From assembly GCA_937907685.1 (NCBI GenBank), contig CALCXF010000004.1, positions 1 to 36,532 of the forward strand: a stretch of DNA of 36,532 nt. Direction: 5' to 3'. Positions 1 to 9,059 of this stretch are shown in pieces. How positions within the stretch are numbered: the stretch's first letter is position 1; each line of letters begins with the position of its first letter. The position numbers were made by a program, and so were the translations under genes. The notes under the pieces were generated by a model that saw only the letters and a list, made by a program, of their open reading frames with translations, was not told the DNA's origin and did no database searches. The DNA is from an uncultured Nostocoides sp. (GTDB lineage Bacteria; Actinomycetota; Actinomycetes; Actinomycetales; Dermatophilaceae).

Positions 1-158
1 AGCGCCAGCGGCAGCTCGCCCCACCGGCGCCCGAGGCGGTCGAGCTCGACACGCGCCTCCGGTGACACGACGTCGACGGACACCGCCCCGGGGACAGACG
101 GCACCGCCGGGGCAGGTGAACCTGCCCCGGCGGTGTCGTTCGTGGAGTCCTCGGTCAC
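1..158 (-). CDS. Start of a conserved actinobacterial hypothetical protein (cut by window edge)
   Basis: An open frame starts at a GTG that shares four bases (GTGA) with the stop of the Bax-inhibitor gene and runs off the left edge after 52 codons. The first 25 or so residues are poor in hydrophobics and rich in Ala, Pro and Ser. They are followed by a more protein-like stretch reading VSPEARVELDRLGRRWGELP, which resembles the helical N-terminus of uncharacterised Micrococcales proteins as far as I remember them. A perfect 15-bp hairpin lies inside the first 20 codons. If that hairpin is a terminator, the true start could be a later GTG at about 104 or 82. The function is unknown. Confidence 0.5.
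   Translation of the reverse strand, partial: MTEDSTNDTAGAGSPAPAVPSVPGAVSVDVVSPEARVELDRLGRRWGELPLA
102..135 (-). terminator. Perfect 15-bp hairpin after the Bax-inhibitor gene
   Basis: Arms 102-116 and 121-135 are exactly complementary and enclose the loop TGAA. The hairpin begins 19 bases after the stop of the Bax-inhibitor gene. There is no T run after it on the minus strand, as is common in high-GC actinobacteria. It also lies inside the predicted 5' end of the next gene, so it could act as an attenuator or translational hairpin instead. Confidence 0.6.
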
Positions 159-1003
159 TCGCGCAGTCGCGCGAAGAGTCGGAGGAACTCGATGTAGAGC
201 CAGACGAGCGTGACGATGAGGCCGTGCGCGAGCAGCCAGGAGTACTTCTGCGGGGCACCGCTGCGGATGGCCTGCTCGATCGAGTCGAAGTCCAGCGCCA
301 GGGTGAAGGAGGCGAGACCGACGGCGAAGAGCGAGATGCCGATCCCGAGGGCACCGCTGCCGCCGAAGCCGAACGCCGTGTCGGTGACCACTGCGAAGAT
401 GAAGTTCACGACCGCGAAGATCGCGTAACCGAAGATCATCATCGTCATGACCCGGCGGAACCTCGCCGTGACCTTGATGAGCCCGAACCGGTAGGCGAGG
501 AACATGCCGGCGAAGGTGGACAGTGTCGCAAGGACGGCCTGACCGACGATGCCGGGATACGCCTCGTTGAAGTACTGGCTGACGGCCCCCATGAAGAGGC
601 CCTCGACGACGGCGTAGAGCAGGATGAGTGGAACACTGAGCGTCTTCCTGAACGCGATGACGAGGCCGAGCACCAGCGTGGCGATCATGCCGCCGAACCA
701 CAGGGCCATGCCGAGGTCCGGGTTGGCTTCTGCGACCGTCCAGCCGACAGCGCCCGTGACGAGGACGATCGCGAAGAGGGCGAGCGTCTTCATGATGACG
801 TCGTCCATCGTGACCCGGCGGGTCTCGACCGGGCCCGCGGTCGGCTGGTTGTACAGGTCCTGGAGCTGCTGGGCGGTCATGCCCGCGGTCGCCGCCGAGG
901 CCGCCGAGGCCGACTGCGTCGCACCGGTGGGCTGGCCGCCGAAGCCGGCGTAGCCGCTCTGGGCGTCCTTCTCGATCCGGTTGAAGGCCGGGTTGCTGGC
1001 CAT
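155..1003 (-). CDS. Bax inhibitor-1/YccA family membrane protein
   Basis: This 282-residue protein belongs to the TMBIM/BI-1 family of seven-helix inner-membrane proteins, known in other bacteria as pH-sensitive calcium leak channels or partners of FtsH-type proteases. The role in this organism is unknown. The first 85 or so residues are polar with an Ala/Ser-rich patch; the rest alternates hydrophobic segments with short loops and ends in a last helix near LLAHGLIVTLVWLYIEFLRL. The start at 1003 is chosen because CACGGAGG sits just upstream; a longer frame to 1114 has no such site. A TACTCT box at 1053-1058 could be its -10 element. The gene lies downstream of the tRNA on the same strand. 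Confidence 0.9.
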   Translation of the reverse strand: MASNPAFNRIEKDAQSGYAGFGGQPTGATQSASAASAATAGMTAQQLQDLYNQPTAGPVETRRVTMDDVIMKTLALFAIVLVTGAVGWTVAEANPDLGMALWFGGMIATLVLGLVIAFRKTLSVPLILLYAVVEGLFMGAVSQYFNEAYPGIVGQAVLATLSTFAGMFLAYRFGLIKVTARFRRVMTMMIFGYAIFAVVNFIFAVVTDTAFGFGGSGALGIGISLFAVGLASFTLALDFDSIEQAIRSGAPQKYSWLLAHGLIVTLVWLYIEFLRLFARLRE

Positions 1004-1052
1004 CGTTCCTCCGTGATGGTCAAAGGCGGTGACGCTCACCGCTCGTGTCATC

Positions 1053-1058
1053 AGAGTA
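1053..1058 (-). promoter_or_regulatory. Possible -10 box (TACTCT) for the Bax-inhibitor gene
   Basis: The minus strand reads TACTCT 49 bases upstream of the start codon. No clear TTGACA-like -35 is at the right distance. A GGAAC ... CGTC pair with 18 bases between lies just upstream, which loosely resembles an ECF sigma promoter. Weak evidence only. Confidence 0.3.
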
Positions 1059-1163
1059 GACGTCCAGGAGGGGTCCCGATGTTCCCGACGGGCCGCGCTG
1101 TGGAGGGTCGGCACCCCCTCGCGCCGGCTTCCCGAGCGACCCCCGTGCTGGCGGCGTCGGCCG

Positions 1164-1238
1164 CGCCCCCGACGGGAGTCGAACCCGCACCTGTGGCGAT
1201 TTTAAGTCGCCTGCCTCTGCCAGTTGGGCCACGGGGGC
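1164..1238 (-). tRNA. tRNA with UAA anticodon, class-I shaped (probably tRNA-Leu)
   Basis: A full cloverleaf can be folded. The acceptor stem is seven GC-rich pairs (1232-1238 with 1165-1171). The anticodon stem GGCGA/TCGCC holds the loop CTTAAAA, giving anticodon UAA, which reads UUA leucine codons. The T arm contains TTCGACT. The D arm (three pairs, GGC-A-G-A-GGC) looks leucine-like, but the variable region is only about six bases, not the long arm usual for leucine tRNAs. The predicted discriminator base is G, not the A that LeuRS normally requires, and CCA is not encoded. I recall similar genes being annotated as tRNA-Leu(UAA) in actinobacteria. It is certainly a tRNA; the amino acid is less sure. 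Confidence 0.88.
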
Positions 1239-1244
1239 GAGGCC

Positions 1245-1250
1245 ACTGTA
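1245..1250 (-). promoter_or_regulatory. Possible -10 box (TACAGT) of the tRNA gene
   Basis: TACAGT on the minus strand ends six bases before the mature 5' end of the tRNA. It overlaps one copy of the recurrent octamer GTATGCCG (1248-1255). No good -35 hexamer is visible, and the implied leader would be almost absent. Confidence 0.3.
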
Positions 1251-1292
1251 TGCCGGGGCCGGCAAGCAGGCACGCGCCCGCAGAGCGGTGCA

Positions 1293-2255
1293 TCAGGTCA
1301 GCGAGAGGGCGATCCCGTCGAGGATGTCCCGCTCGGAGGTCACGACCTCGGCCCCCGGCGAGCGGTCCAGCGCGCGAGCGAGCACCTCGGACCACACCAG
1401 CGCACCGGCGCCGATGACGTCGACGCGTCCCGGGTGGACGTAGGGCAACGCGGACCGCTGGGTCCGGCTCATGGCCAGCAGCTCCCGGCAGGCCGCGAAG
1501 TGTTCGGCGGCCGGGCGCCGGGCGAGGTGCACGGCATTCGAGTCGTATGCCGGAAGCCGCAGCACGTGCGCCGTGACGGTCGTGATGGTGCCGGCGACCC
1601 CGACCACGGCACCCAGGCCGGTGAGGTCGACCCGCTCTTCCACGGCGTCGAGCGCCGCCGCGATGTCACGGCGGGCCTCGTCGACCTCGACCTGCAGCGG
1701 GGGGTCCGACCTCAGGTGACGCTCGGTCATCCGCACCGAGCCGACGTCGACGGAGCGCTCCGCGACCACGTCGGTCGTGCCGCGGACGAGCTCGGTGGAG
1801 CCGCCGCCGATGTCGACGACGACGTAGGGTCCCGCGACCCCGAGCGACTGCACGTCGGCCGTCGCACCGACGAAGGACAGGCGCGCCTCGACGTCGCCGG
1901 CGACGACCTCGACGGCCACGTCGAGGCCGAACTCGTGGAAGGTGACATGGACGGCATCGACGAAGGCGGCGGCGTTGCGGGCGTCGCGGGACGCGGACGT
2001 CGCCACGAAACGCACCCGCTCAGCTCCGAGCGCCCGGCACTGCTCTGCGTAGTCACGCGTGGCGGCCAGCGTGCGCTGCAGCGCCTCCGGGGCGATCACC
2101 CCGGTGCGGTCGATGTCCTGACCCAGCCGGACGATCTCCATCCGGCGGACGACGTCGGTCAACCGGCCGTCGTCCGCCAGGTCCGCGACCAGCAGCCGGA
2201 TCGAGTTCGTGCCGCAGTCGACGGAGGCCACTCTGCGGGTCTCGGCGGCACTCAC
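1293..2255 (-). CDS. Ppx/GppA family exopolyphosphatase
   Basis: This 320-residue protein is of the actinobacterial short Ppx/GppA type, which hydrolyses inorganic polyphosphate or (p)ppGpp from the end (ASKHA fold). Visible signatures are SVDCGTNSIRLLVAD at residues 11-25 (phosphate 1 loop), VVVDIGGGSTELVRG at about 145-159 (phosphate 2 loop) and VVGVAGTITTV near residue 220. It lacks the C-terminal HD-like extension of the long E. coli enzymes. The GTG at 2255 is chosen because GGGAGG precedes it and it overlaps the DUF501 stop by four bases; the frame stays open to 2417 but without support. It is the last gene of an eno-ftsB-DUF501-ppx run known from other actinobacteria. Whether it prefers polyphosphate or pppGpp cannot be told from sequence. 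Confidence 0.92.
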   Translation of the reverse strand: MSAAETRRVASVDCGTNSIRLLVADLADDGRLTDVVRRMEIVRLGQDIDRTGVIAPEALQRTLAATRDYAEQCRALGAERVRFVATSASRDARNAAAFVDAVHVTFHEFGLDVAVEVVAGDVEARLSFVGATADVQSLGVAGPYVVVDIGGGSTELVRGTTDVVAERSVDVGSVRMTERHLRSDPPLQVEVDEARRDIAAALDAVEERVDLTGLGAVVGVAGTITTVTAHVLRLPAYDSNAVHLARRPAAEHFAACRELLAMSRTQRSALPYVHPGRVDVIGAGALVWSEVLARALDRSPGAEVVTSERDILDGIALSLT

Positions 2256-2806
2256 GGGTCCTCCCGCGATCCGGACGACGCGTCGAGCGGTGCGCCGGCC
2301 TGGGCCGAGCACGGGTTCCCCTGCCACCACGGCTCCAGCATGGCGAGCGCCTCGTCGCCCAGGGGGTTGACCCCGGGCCCGGCACCCAGGGAGTGCGCGA
2401 CGAGCACGTGGAGGCACTTGACCCGCGACGGCATCCCACCGGCCGACACCCCGGCGATCTCGGGGACGTCCCCGAGCTGCGACCGCCGCCTGAGGTAGTC
2501 CTCGTGGGCCCCGGCATACCGTGTCGCGAGATCGCGGTCGGTTGCCAGCCGTTCGGTCATCGCTCGCATGACGCCCTGGCTCTCGAGTGTCGACAGCGCC
2601 GCCGTGAGCCGAGGGCAGGTGGCGTAGAACGACGTCGGGAACGGGGTGCCGTCAGGGAGACGCGGATGGGTGCGGACGACGTCCGGCTCGCCGCACGGGC
2701 ACCGGTGGGCGACCTCGGCCACCCCGCGCGCCTCGCGTCCGAGCTGCCGGGAGACCGCCTCCGTGTCGGCCCGCGCGACCGGCGGCAGGTCGGTGCGGTG
2801 GGTCAT
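2252..2806 (-). CDS. DUF501 family protein
   Basis: This 184-residue protein matches the DUF501 family, found next to enolase, FtsB-like and Ppx genes in actinobacteria. Its biochemical role is not established. The family-typical stretch is visible from residue 15: a QLGRE segment, then HRCPCGEPDVVRTHPRLPDG (35-54) and TCPRL (62-66). Cys36, Cys38 and Cys64 might bind a metal, which is inference. The ATG at 2806 overlaps the stop of the FtsB-like gene by four bases (ATGA), so translation is probably coupled. The GTG of ppx overlaps its own stop in the same way. Confidence 0.9.
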   Translation of the reverse strand: MTHRTDLPPVARADTEAVSRQLGREARGVAEVAHRCPCGEPDVVRTHPRLPDGTPFPTSFYATCPRLTAALSTLESQGVMRAMTERLATDRDLATRYAGAHEDYLRRRSQLGDVPEIAGVSAGGMPSRVKCLHVLVAHSLGAGPGVNPLGDEALAMLEPWWQGNPCSAQAGAPLDASSGSREDP

Positions 2807-3333
2807 CGGCGCGCCGCGGGTGCGTCGGCGGTCCTGGTCGACTCCCAGACGGTCGCGTACCACGCGAGGTCGCGGTCGGGCTTGGCCACCTCGGGCACCG
2901 GGTCGGTCGTACCGGTCGCCGGCGCGGCGTCGAGCACGGTGTACGACCGCTCCCCCGGCTTGACGAACTTGAGCCGTTCCCTGGCCTGCTGCTCCACGTA
3001 TGCCGGGTCACGCCATCGCTCGCGCTCCGCCTCGAGCGCGGCCACGTCCTGCTCCTGCTCGGCCACCGTGTCCCGGAGCGCCGCGATGTCGCTGCGCTGG
3101 CCGAGGTAGGCGGCCACCGTCGACCCGAGGAGCACGGACAGGAAGGCGAGGATCGCGACGAGCACGAGTCCTCGGCGGGCGCGGTGGTTCCGGGCGGCGA
3201 CGGTCAGCCGACCCCTCCAGCCGCCGTCCACCGCGGCAGCAGGAGCAGCGGGGCGGGTCGATGCGCGCGGGCGCCCCGTGGTCGACCGTCGCGGAGGCCG
3301 CGACGCCGGACCGCGTGCGCGCCCGGTGGACAT
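2803..3333 (-). CDS. FtsB/DivIC-like septum formation initiator protein
   Basis: A 176-residue bitopic membrane protein. It has a basic, proline-rich cytoplasmic tail (1-54), one hydrophobic segment at about 55-75, then a heptad-like coiled coil (about 80-108) leading into WRDPAYVEQQARERLKFVKP (107-126), the hallmark of the FtsB/DivIC family. In other bacteria such proteins join FtsQ and FtsL in the divisome and help activate septal peptidoglycan synthesis. The family's usual place after eno is kept here. The ATG at 3333 follows the eno stop by eight bases with only a weak Shine-Dalgarno match, so translation may depend on re-initiation after eno. The long Arg/Pro-rich N-tail is common in actinobacterial members. 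Confidence 0.88.
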   Translation of the reverse strand: MSTGRARGPASRPPRRSTTGRPRASTRPAAPAAAVDGGWRGRLTVAARNHRARRGLVLVAILAFLSVLLGSTVAAYLGQRSDIAALRDTVAEQEQDVAALEAERERWRDPAYVEQQARERLKFVKPGERSYTVLDAAPATGTTDPVPEVAKPDRDLAWYATVWESTRTADAPAARR

Positions 3334-3341
3334 CGGTCGGG

Positions 3342-5745
<2,404 letters not shown>

Positions 5746-5749
<4 letters not shown>

Positions 5750-6732
5750 CGGACGAGCTCCTCGGTGGGGGGGTGGCTGGCGGTGAGCCGGGCGGTGACG
5801 AGCGCCTCGGTGAGGTCGGCGCGGACGGTGTCGGGCGACGCGCAGGTGAGGGCGGCGAGCACCTGCCCGTAGCGGGCCGCCTCCACGACGTCGGCGCCGT
5901 CGAGCAGGGCGTGGACGTAGCCCGCGGTCATCGAGTCACCCGCGCCTGTGACGTCGGCGACCTCCACCGGCGGGGCGCCGACGAGGACCACCCGCGACAC
6001 GTCGACGCGCGCTCGGGTCGACAGCAGGCTCCCCCGCCTCCCTCGCCGGACCCACACGTGCTCGACGCCCCGCTCGTGCAGGCGCCGGGCCGCGCGCACG
6101 ACGTCGTCGACGGTGTCCGCCAGGTGGGCGCCGACGAGTGCGGCCAGCTCGTCGACGTTGGGTGTCACGGTGTGGACCGGTTGTCCGTCATCCAGCACCG
6201 CAGCGAGCCCGGTCGCCTTCGCCACGCTGACCGGTTCGAGGACCACTGGCACCCCCGCCGCCGCGGCTGCTGCCACCACCCATCGGACGACCTCGGTGTC
6301 GAGGTTGGCGTCGGCCACCACGGCACCGGATGTCGCGAGCAGGCCCGGCAGCGCGGCGAGGTCCACCACCGCGAGCTCGTCGGTGGCACGCATGTCCGCG
6401 ACCGCGACGAGCAGGTCGCCATCGTCGTCGAGCACGGCCGCGTACGTGCCGGTCGGGTGGCTCGAGATGACGACGTGCCGGCAGTCGACGCCTGCGGCTG
6501 CCGTGCGGCCCAGGACGCTTTCGCCCGCGATGTCGTCGCCGACCGCGGTCAGGAGCACCGTCGCCCTCCCGAGCCTCGCGAGGTTCTCTGCGATGTTCCG
6601 ACCGACGCCGCCGGGCGTCCACGAGGCGCTGCCGGGGTTGCTCGTGCCCAGCACGGGCGTCCCGGTTGTGCGCAGCTTGGTGTCCAGCACCGCGCCGCCG
6701 ACGACGAGGACACGGGCGGGATGGTCGGGCAC
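5746..6732 (-). CDS. psuK: PfkB-family pseudouridine kinase
   Basis: A 328-residue PfkB/ribokinase-fold sugar kinase. Seen are the N-terminal TPGGVGRNIAENLARLG (39-55), typical of the nucleoside-kinase branch, and the PfkB signature ADVTGAGDSMTAGY (259-272) with catalytic Asp266 in the GAGD anion hole. The family alone would allow ribokinase, adenosine or fructose kinase activity. Overlap with psuG makes pseudouridine (to pseudouridine 5'-phosphate) the likely substrate. It starts the psuKG pair. A perfect hairpin (6786-6819) separates it from the gene upstream, so psuKG should have its own promoter, which I could not place. Confidence 0.9.
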
Positions 6733-6785
6733 CGCAGCAGACTAGAGGAGCGGGTGCGTCACGGAGCGGAGGAAGCCGGACGCCG

Positions 6786-6819
6786 AGAGGCCGGCACGCC
6801 CTGCGGCGTGCCGGCCTCT
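6786..6819 (-). terminator. Perfect 15-bp hairpin terminator after the small secreted gene
   Basis: Arms 6786-6800 and 6805-6819 are exactly complementary around a four-base loop (CTGC). It starts 22 bases after the stop of the small secreted protein gene and before psuK. No T run follows on the minus strand. The geometry matches the hairpins at 102-135 and 29898-29930. Confidence 0.8.
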
Positions 6820-6841
6820 GGTGGTGCGGTGTGGACGCCGG

Positions 6842-7339
6842 TCACGCCGGCGTGAGACCCCGGTGGTTCCTGCGTGAGGCGACGGCCACGCCGGCTCCCA
6901 CGAGCGCAGCTCCGGCGAGGACGCCGGCACCGACCTGGAGGTACTCGATGGTGTCGTTCTCGATGCGGACGACCGTGGGCGTGGACGGCTTGGTCGCGCC
7001 CTGCGGGGAGCTCCCCTGCGGGAGAGTGGAGACCTCAGTGGAGTACGTGAAGCCGCCCAGCTGGCGCTCGCGGTCCATACCGCCTGAGACTCCCTCGCGC
7101 CGCAAGCGGTGGAGGCCGTTGACGCCTCCGTTGCCTTCCGTCGTGTCAGCCATGACACCCTCGCGCTGGAAGCGGTCGAGGCCGTGGATGGAACCACCGG
7201 TGGCAGTGGTGGCTTGGGTGCCGGCGGTGTCGGGGCCCGCCTCCTGGCCCGCCATGGCCGGGGCAGCCAGCACGACGCCGAGGAGGGCGGTGGCGCCGAG
7301 CGCAGAGCCGGTGCGGCGAAGAATGGTGGTGTGCGACAT
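6842..7339 (-). CDS. Small secreted, C-terminally membrane-anchored protein, unknown function
   Basis: The protein has 165 residues. Residues 1-30 form a signal peptide with a hydrophobic core and an AMA cleavage site. The middle is polar and holds two copies of one motif, GLDRFQREGV (about 53-62) and GLHRLRREGV (about 75-84). A single hydrophobic segment near 135-157 is followed by the basic tail ASRRNHRG, so the body should face outside with the tail inside. There is no LPXTG sorting motif. AAGGAG eight bases before the ATG supports the start. It is a single-gene unit: a terminator follows and a 171-base gap to mazG precedes it. I do not recognise the family. Confidence 0.8.
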   Translation of the reverse strand: MSHTTILRRTGSALGATALLGVVLAAPAMAGQEAGPDTAGTQATTATGGSIHGLDRFQREGVMADTTEGNGGVNGLHRLRREGVSGGMDRERQLGGFTYSTEVSTLPQGSSPQGATKPSTPTVVRIENDTIEYLQVGAGVLAGAALVGAGVAVASRRNHRGLTPA

Positions 7340-7510
7340 GTGGATCGTTCTCCTTGGTGCTCCGGGGCTGGAGTGGTGATGTAGGTCCGGATCCGAACGG
7401 GTCCGATGCCAAGAAGAGGCGCGACCCCCAACCCTGATACGTCCGACGCGAGGAGCGCGCAGGACGACGACACGACCGGCACGGGGGGGCGAGCCCTGCT
7501 GAGCCGGGAG

Positions 7511-8503
7511 CTAGCTGCTGGACGAGTCCTCTGCGCCGCTTCGCCCTGCCTCCGCGGCGAGACCTCGCAGGGCCGCGCGGACTCGCTCCTCGGCCGTCGC
7601 GAGTTCGGCCCTGGTCGTCGCCACCGCCTCCAGGGTCGACGGCGTCGGCGCGAGGCCTCGCCGCCTGACCCGGGCAAGGACCTTCTCCGCGGCGAGCTCT
7701 CCGGGCAGCGAGTCGGGGATGCCGTGCAGGAGGTCAGCGGTGTCGTCGCCGTCGGCACCGGTTCCCCTCTCCTCGGCCTTGATGCGTTCCCAGGCCTGCT
7801 CGACCTCAGCGGGGGTCGTCGCATCGCCGTCGCCGAACACGTGCGGGTGGCGACGGACGAGCTTCTCGACGAGGAGCCCGGCGACCGTGTCGATGTCGAA
7901 TGCCTCGTCGTCGGACTCCTCCGCGACCCGGGCGTGGAAGACCACCTGGAGGAGGACGTCACCGAGCTCCTCCGCGAGGTGGGCGCGGTCACCGGTCGCG
8001 ATGGCGTGCTCGACCTCGTGGGCCTCCTCCACGAGGTAGGGCGCCAGGCTCTCGTGCGTCTGCTCGGCGTCCCACGGGCAGCCGCCCGGCGAGCGCAGCC
8101 GGTCCAGCGTCGCGACGACGTCGAGGAGGCGGCCACCCTGCACGTCCCATGACCCGACGACCACCTCGACGTCCGGCGGCGCCTCGAGGCGTGACACCTC
8201 TGCAGCGACCGCGTCGGCGAGGCCGGGATCGCCGTCGGACGACCCGAGCCACAGGACAGGGGCGGCGGTGGCGAGGTCGACGAGACGGCGGGCGAGCTCC
8301 GGTGGTGAGGCGTCGCCGACCTCCTCGACGCTGAACCCGGACTCGTCGAGCGCCTCGACGAGCGGGTCGTCGAGGGTGCGCGCGAGGCGGACGCTCGAGG
8401 ACCTCACCGCTTCCCAGGCGGAATGCGACAGGAGCCCCGGTGCGACGCGGGGCGAGGTGAGGAGCAGTCCCAGGCGGCCGACGCTCACCTGCGCGACGGT
8501 CAC
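7511..8503 (-). CDS. mazG: MazG-family nucleoside triphosphate pyrophosphohydrolase
   Basis: A 330-residue MazG-type NTP pyrophosphatase, which cuts (d)NTPs to monophosphates and pyrophosphate and is thought to clean oxidised or unusual nucleotides. The catalytic core is clear in the second half: CPWDAEQTHESLAPYL, then EEAHEVEHAI, and EELGDVLLQVVFHARVAEE, whose Glu/Asp residues bind Mg2+. The first 120 or so residues form the N-terminal domain seen in actinobacterial MazG. The GTG at 8503 is chosen because it overlaps the lipoprotein stop by four bases; a frame nine codons longer has no support. The order mfd, lipoprotein, mazG is close to that in mycobacteria. The C-terminus ends in a run of serines. 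Confidence 0.93.
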   Translation of the reverse strand: MTVAQVSVGRLGLLLTSPRVAPGLLSHSAWEAVRSSSVRLARTLDDPLVEALDESGFSVEEVGDASPPELARRLVDLATAAPVLWLGSSDGDPGLADAVAAEVSRLEAPPDVEVVVGSWDVQGGRLLDVVATLDRLRSPGGCPWDAEQTHESLAPYLVEEAHEVEHAIATGDRAHLAEELGDVLLQVVFHARVAEESDDEAFDIDTVAGLLVEKLVRRHPHVFGDGDATTPAEVEQAWERIKAEERGTGADGDDTADLLHGIPDSLPGELAAEKVLARVRRRGLAPTPSTLEAVATTRAELATAEERVRAALRGLAAEAGRSGAEDSSSS

Positions 8504-9033
8504 TGGCCGGCGTCGAACGCCTCGACCCACGAGGGCTGCCCGAGCTGGATCGACGCGGTGTCCGGGTCGAAGGCCCCGTAGCGGGGGTTGACCTCGACGT
8601 CCTGCGAGCGGAGCTGCTCGGTCAGGGCCTGGCCGTCGGACTCGGTCAGCGAGCCGGACTGTTGGGCGGCGGAGATCGCCGAGGCGAGCTTGATGACCTG
8701 GAGCGTGCCGTCGCTCGGCTCGGCGACCCCCCGGTCCGCTGCCTCACGGGAGGCGACCGAGTCCGACACGACGACGCCCTTGCCCGCGAGGTAGTCGAGG
8801 ACGACAGGGGCCTGGACGAGCGCGGTGAGGGTCCCGCTGGGGGTGAGCTGGTCCTGGAGCAGCGCCGGGTCCATCCCGTTGATCTCGGACATCGCCGCCT
8901 GGAGGTCCGTCTCGCGGATGACGGTTCCGTCGACCACGGCGGCGCGGTCCGCGGTGGTCGAGCCGCAGCCGGTCGCGACGAGCGCGGTGCCGAGGGCCAG
9001 GACCGCGACGGATCGGCGGACGGTGGGGGTCAC
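8500..9033 (-). CDS. SurA-like N-terminal domain lipoprotein
   Basis: A 177-residue predicted lipoprotein. A signal peptide ends in the lipobox VATGC (Cys23), so the protein should be acylated and held on the outer face of the membrane. After the Cys, DRAAVVDGTVIRETDLQAAM resembles the start of SurA/PrsA-type folding factors, but no PPIase domain follows, so it would be at most a chaperone-like fragment of that fold. It starts with GTG, with AAAGGA just upstream, 26 bases after mfd. It sits where mycobacteria carry other lipoprotein or foldase genes between mfd/mazG and eno. The function is inferred only. Confidence 0.82.
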   Translation of the reverse strand: MTPTVRRSVAVLALGTALVATGCGSTTADRAAVVDGTVIRETDLQAAMSEINGMDPALLQDQLTPSGTLTALVQAPVVLDYLAGKGVVVSDSVASREAADRGVAEPSDGTLQVIKLASAISAAQQSGSLTESDGQALTEQLRSQDVEVNPRYGAFDPDTASIQLGQPSWVEAFDAGQ

Positions 9034-9059
9034 GTGCTGTCCTTTCGAGGTCGGTCCCG

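Noticed and set aside
1020-1265. An 81-residue minus-strand open frame reading VAQLAEAGDLKSPQVRVR
   Set aside because: It is the translation of the tRNA gene itself, a well-known annotation artefact; the cloverleaf explains the sequence.
62-1417. A long plus-strand open frame over the Bax-inhibitor gene and tRNA
   Set aside because: It runs antisense across a clear gene and a tRNA, is Arg/Asp/Glu-rich with no family features, and is a typical high-GC mirror frame.
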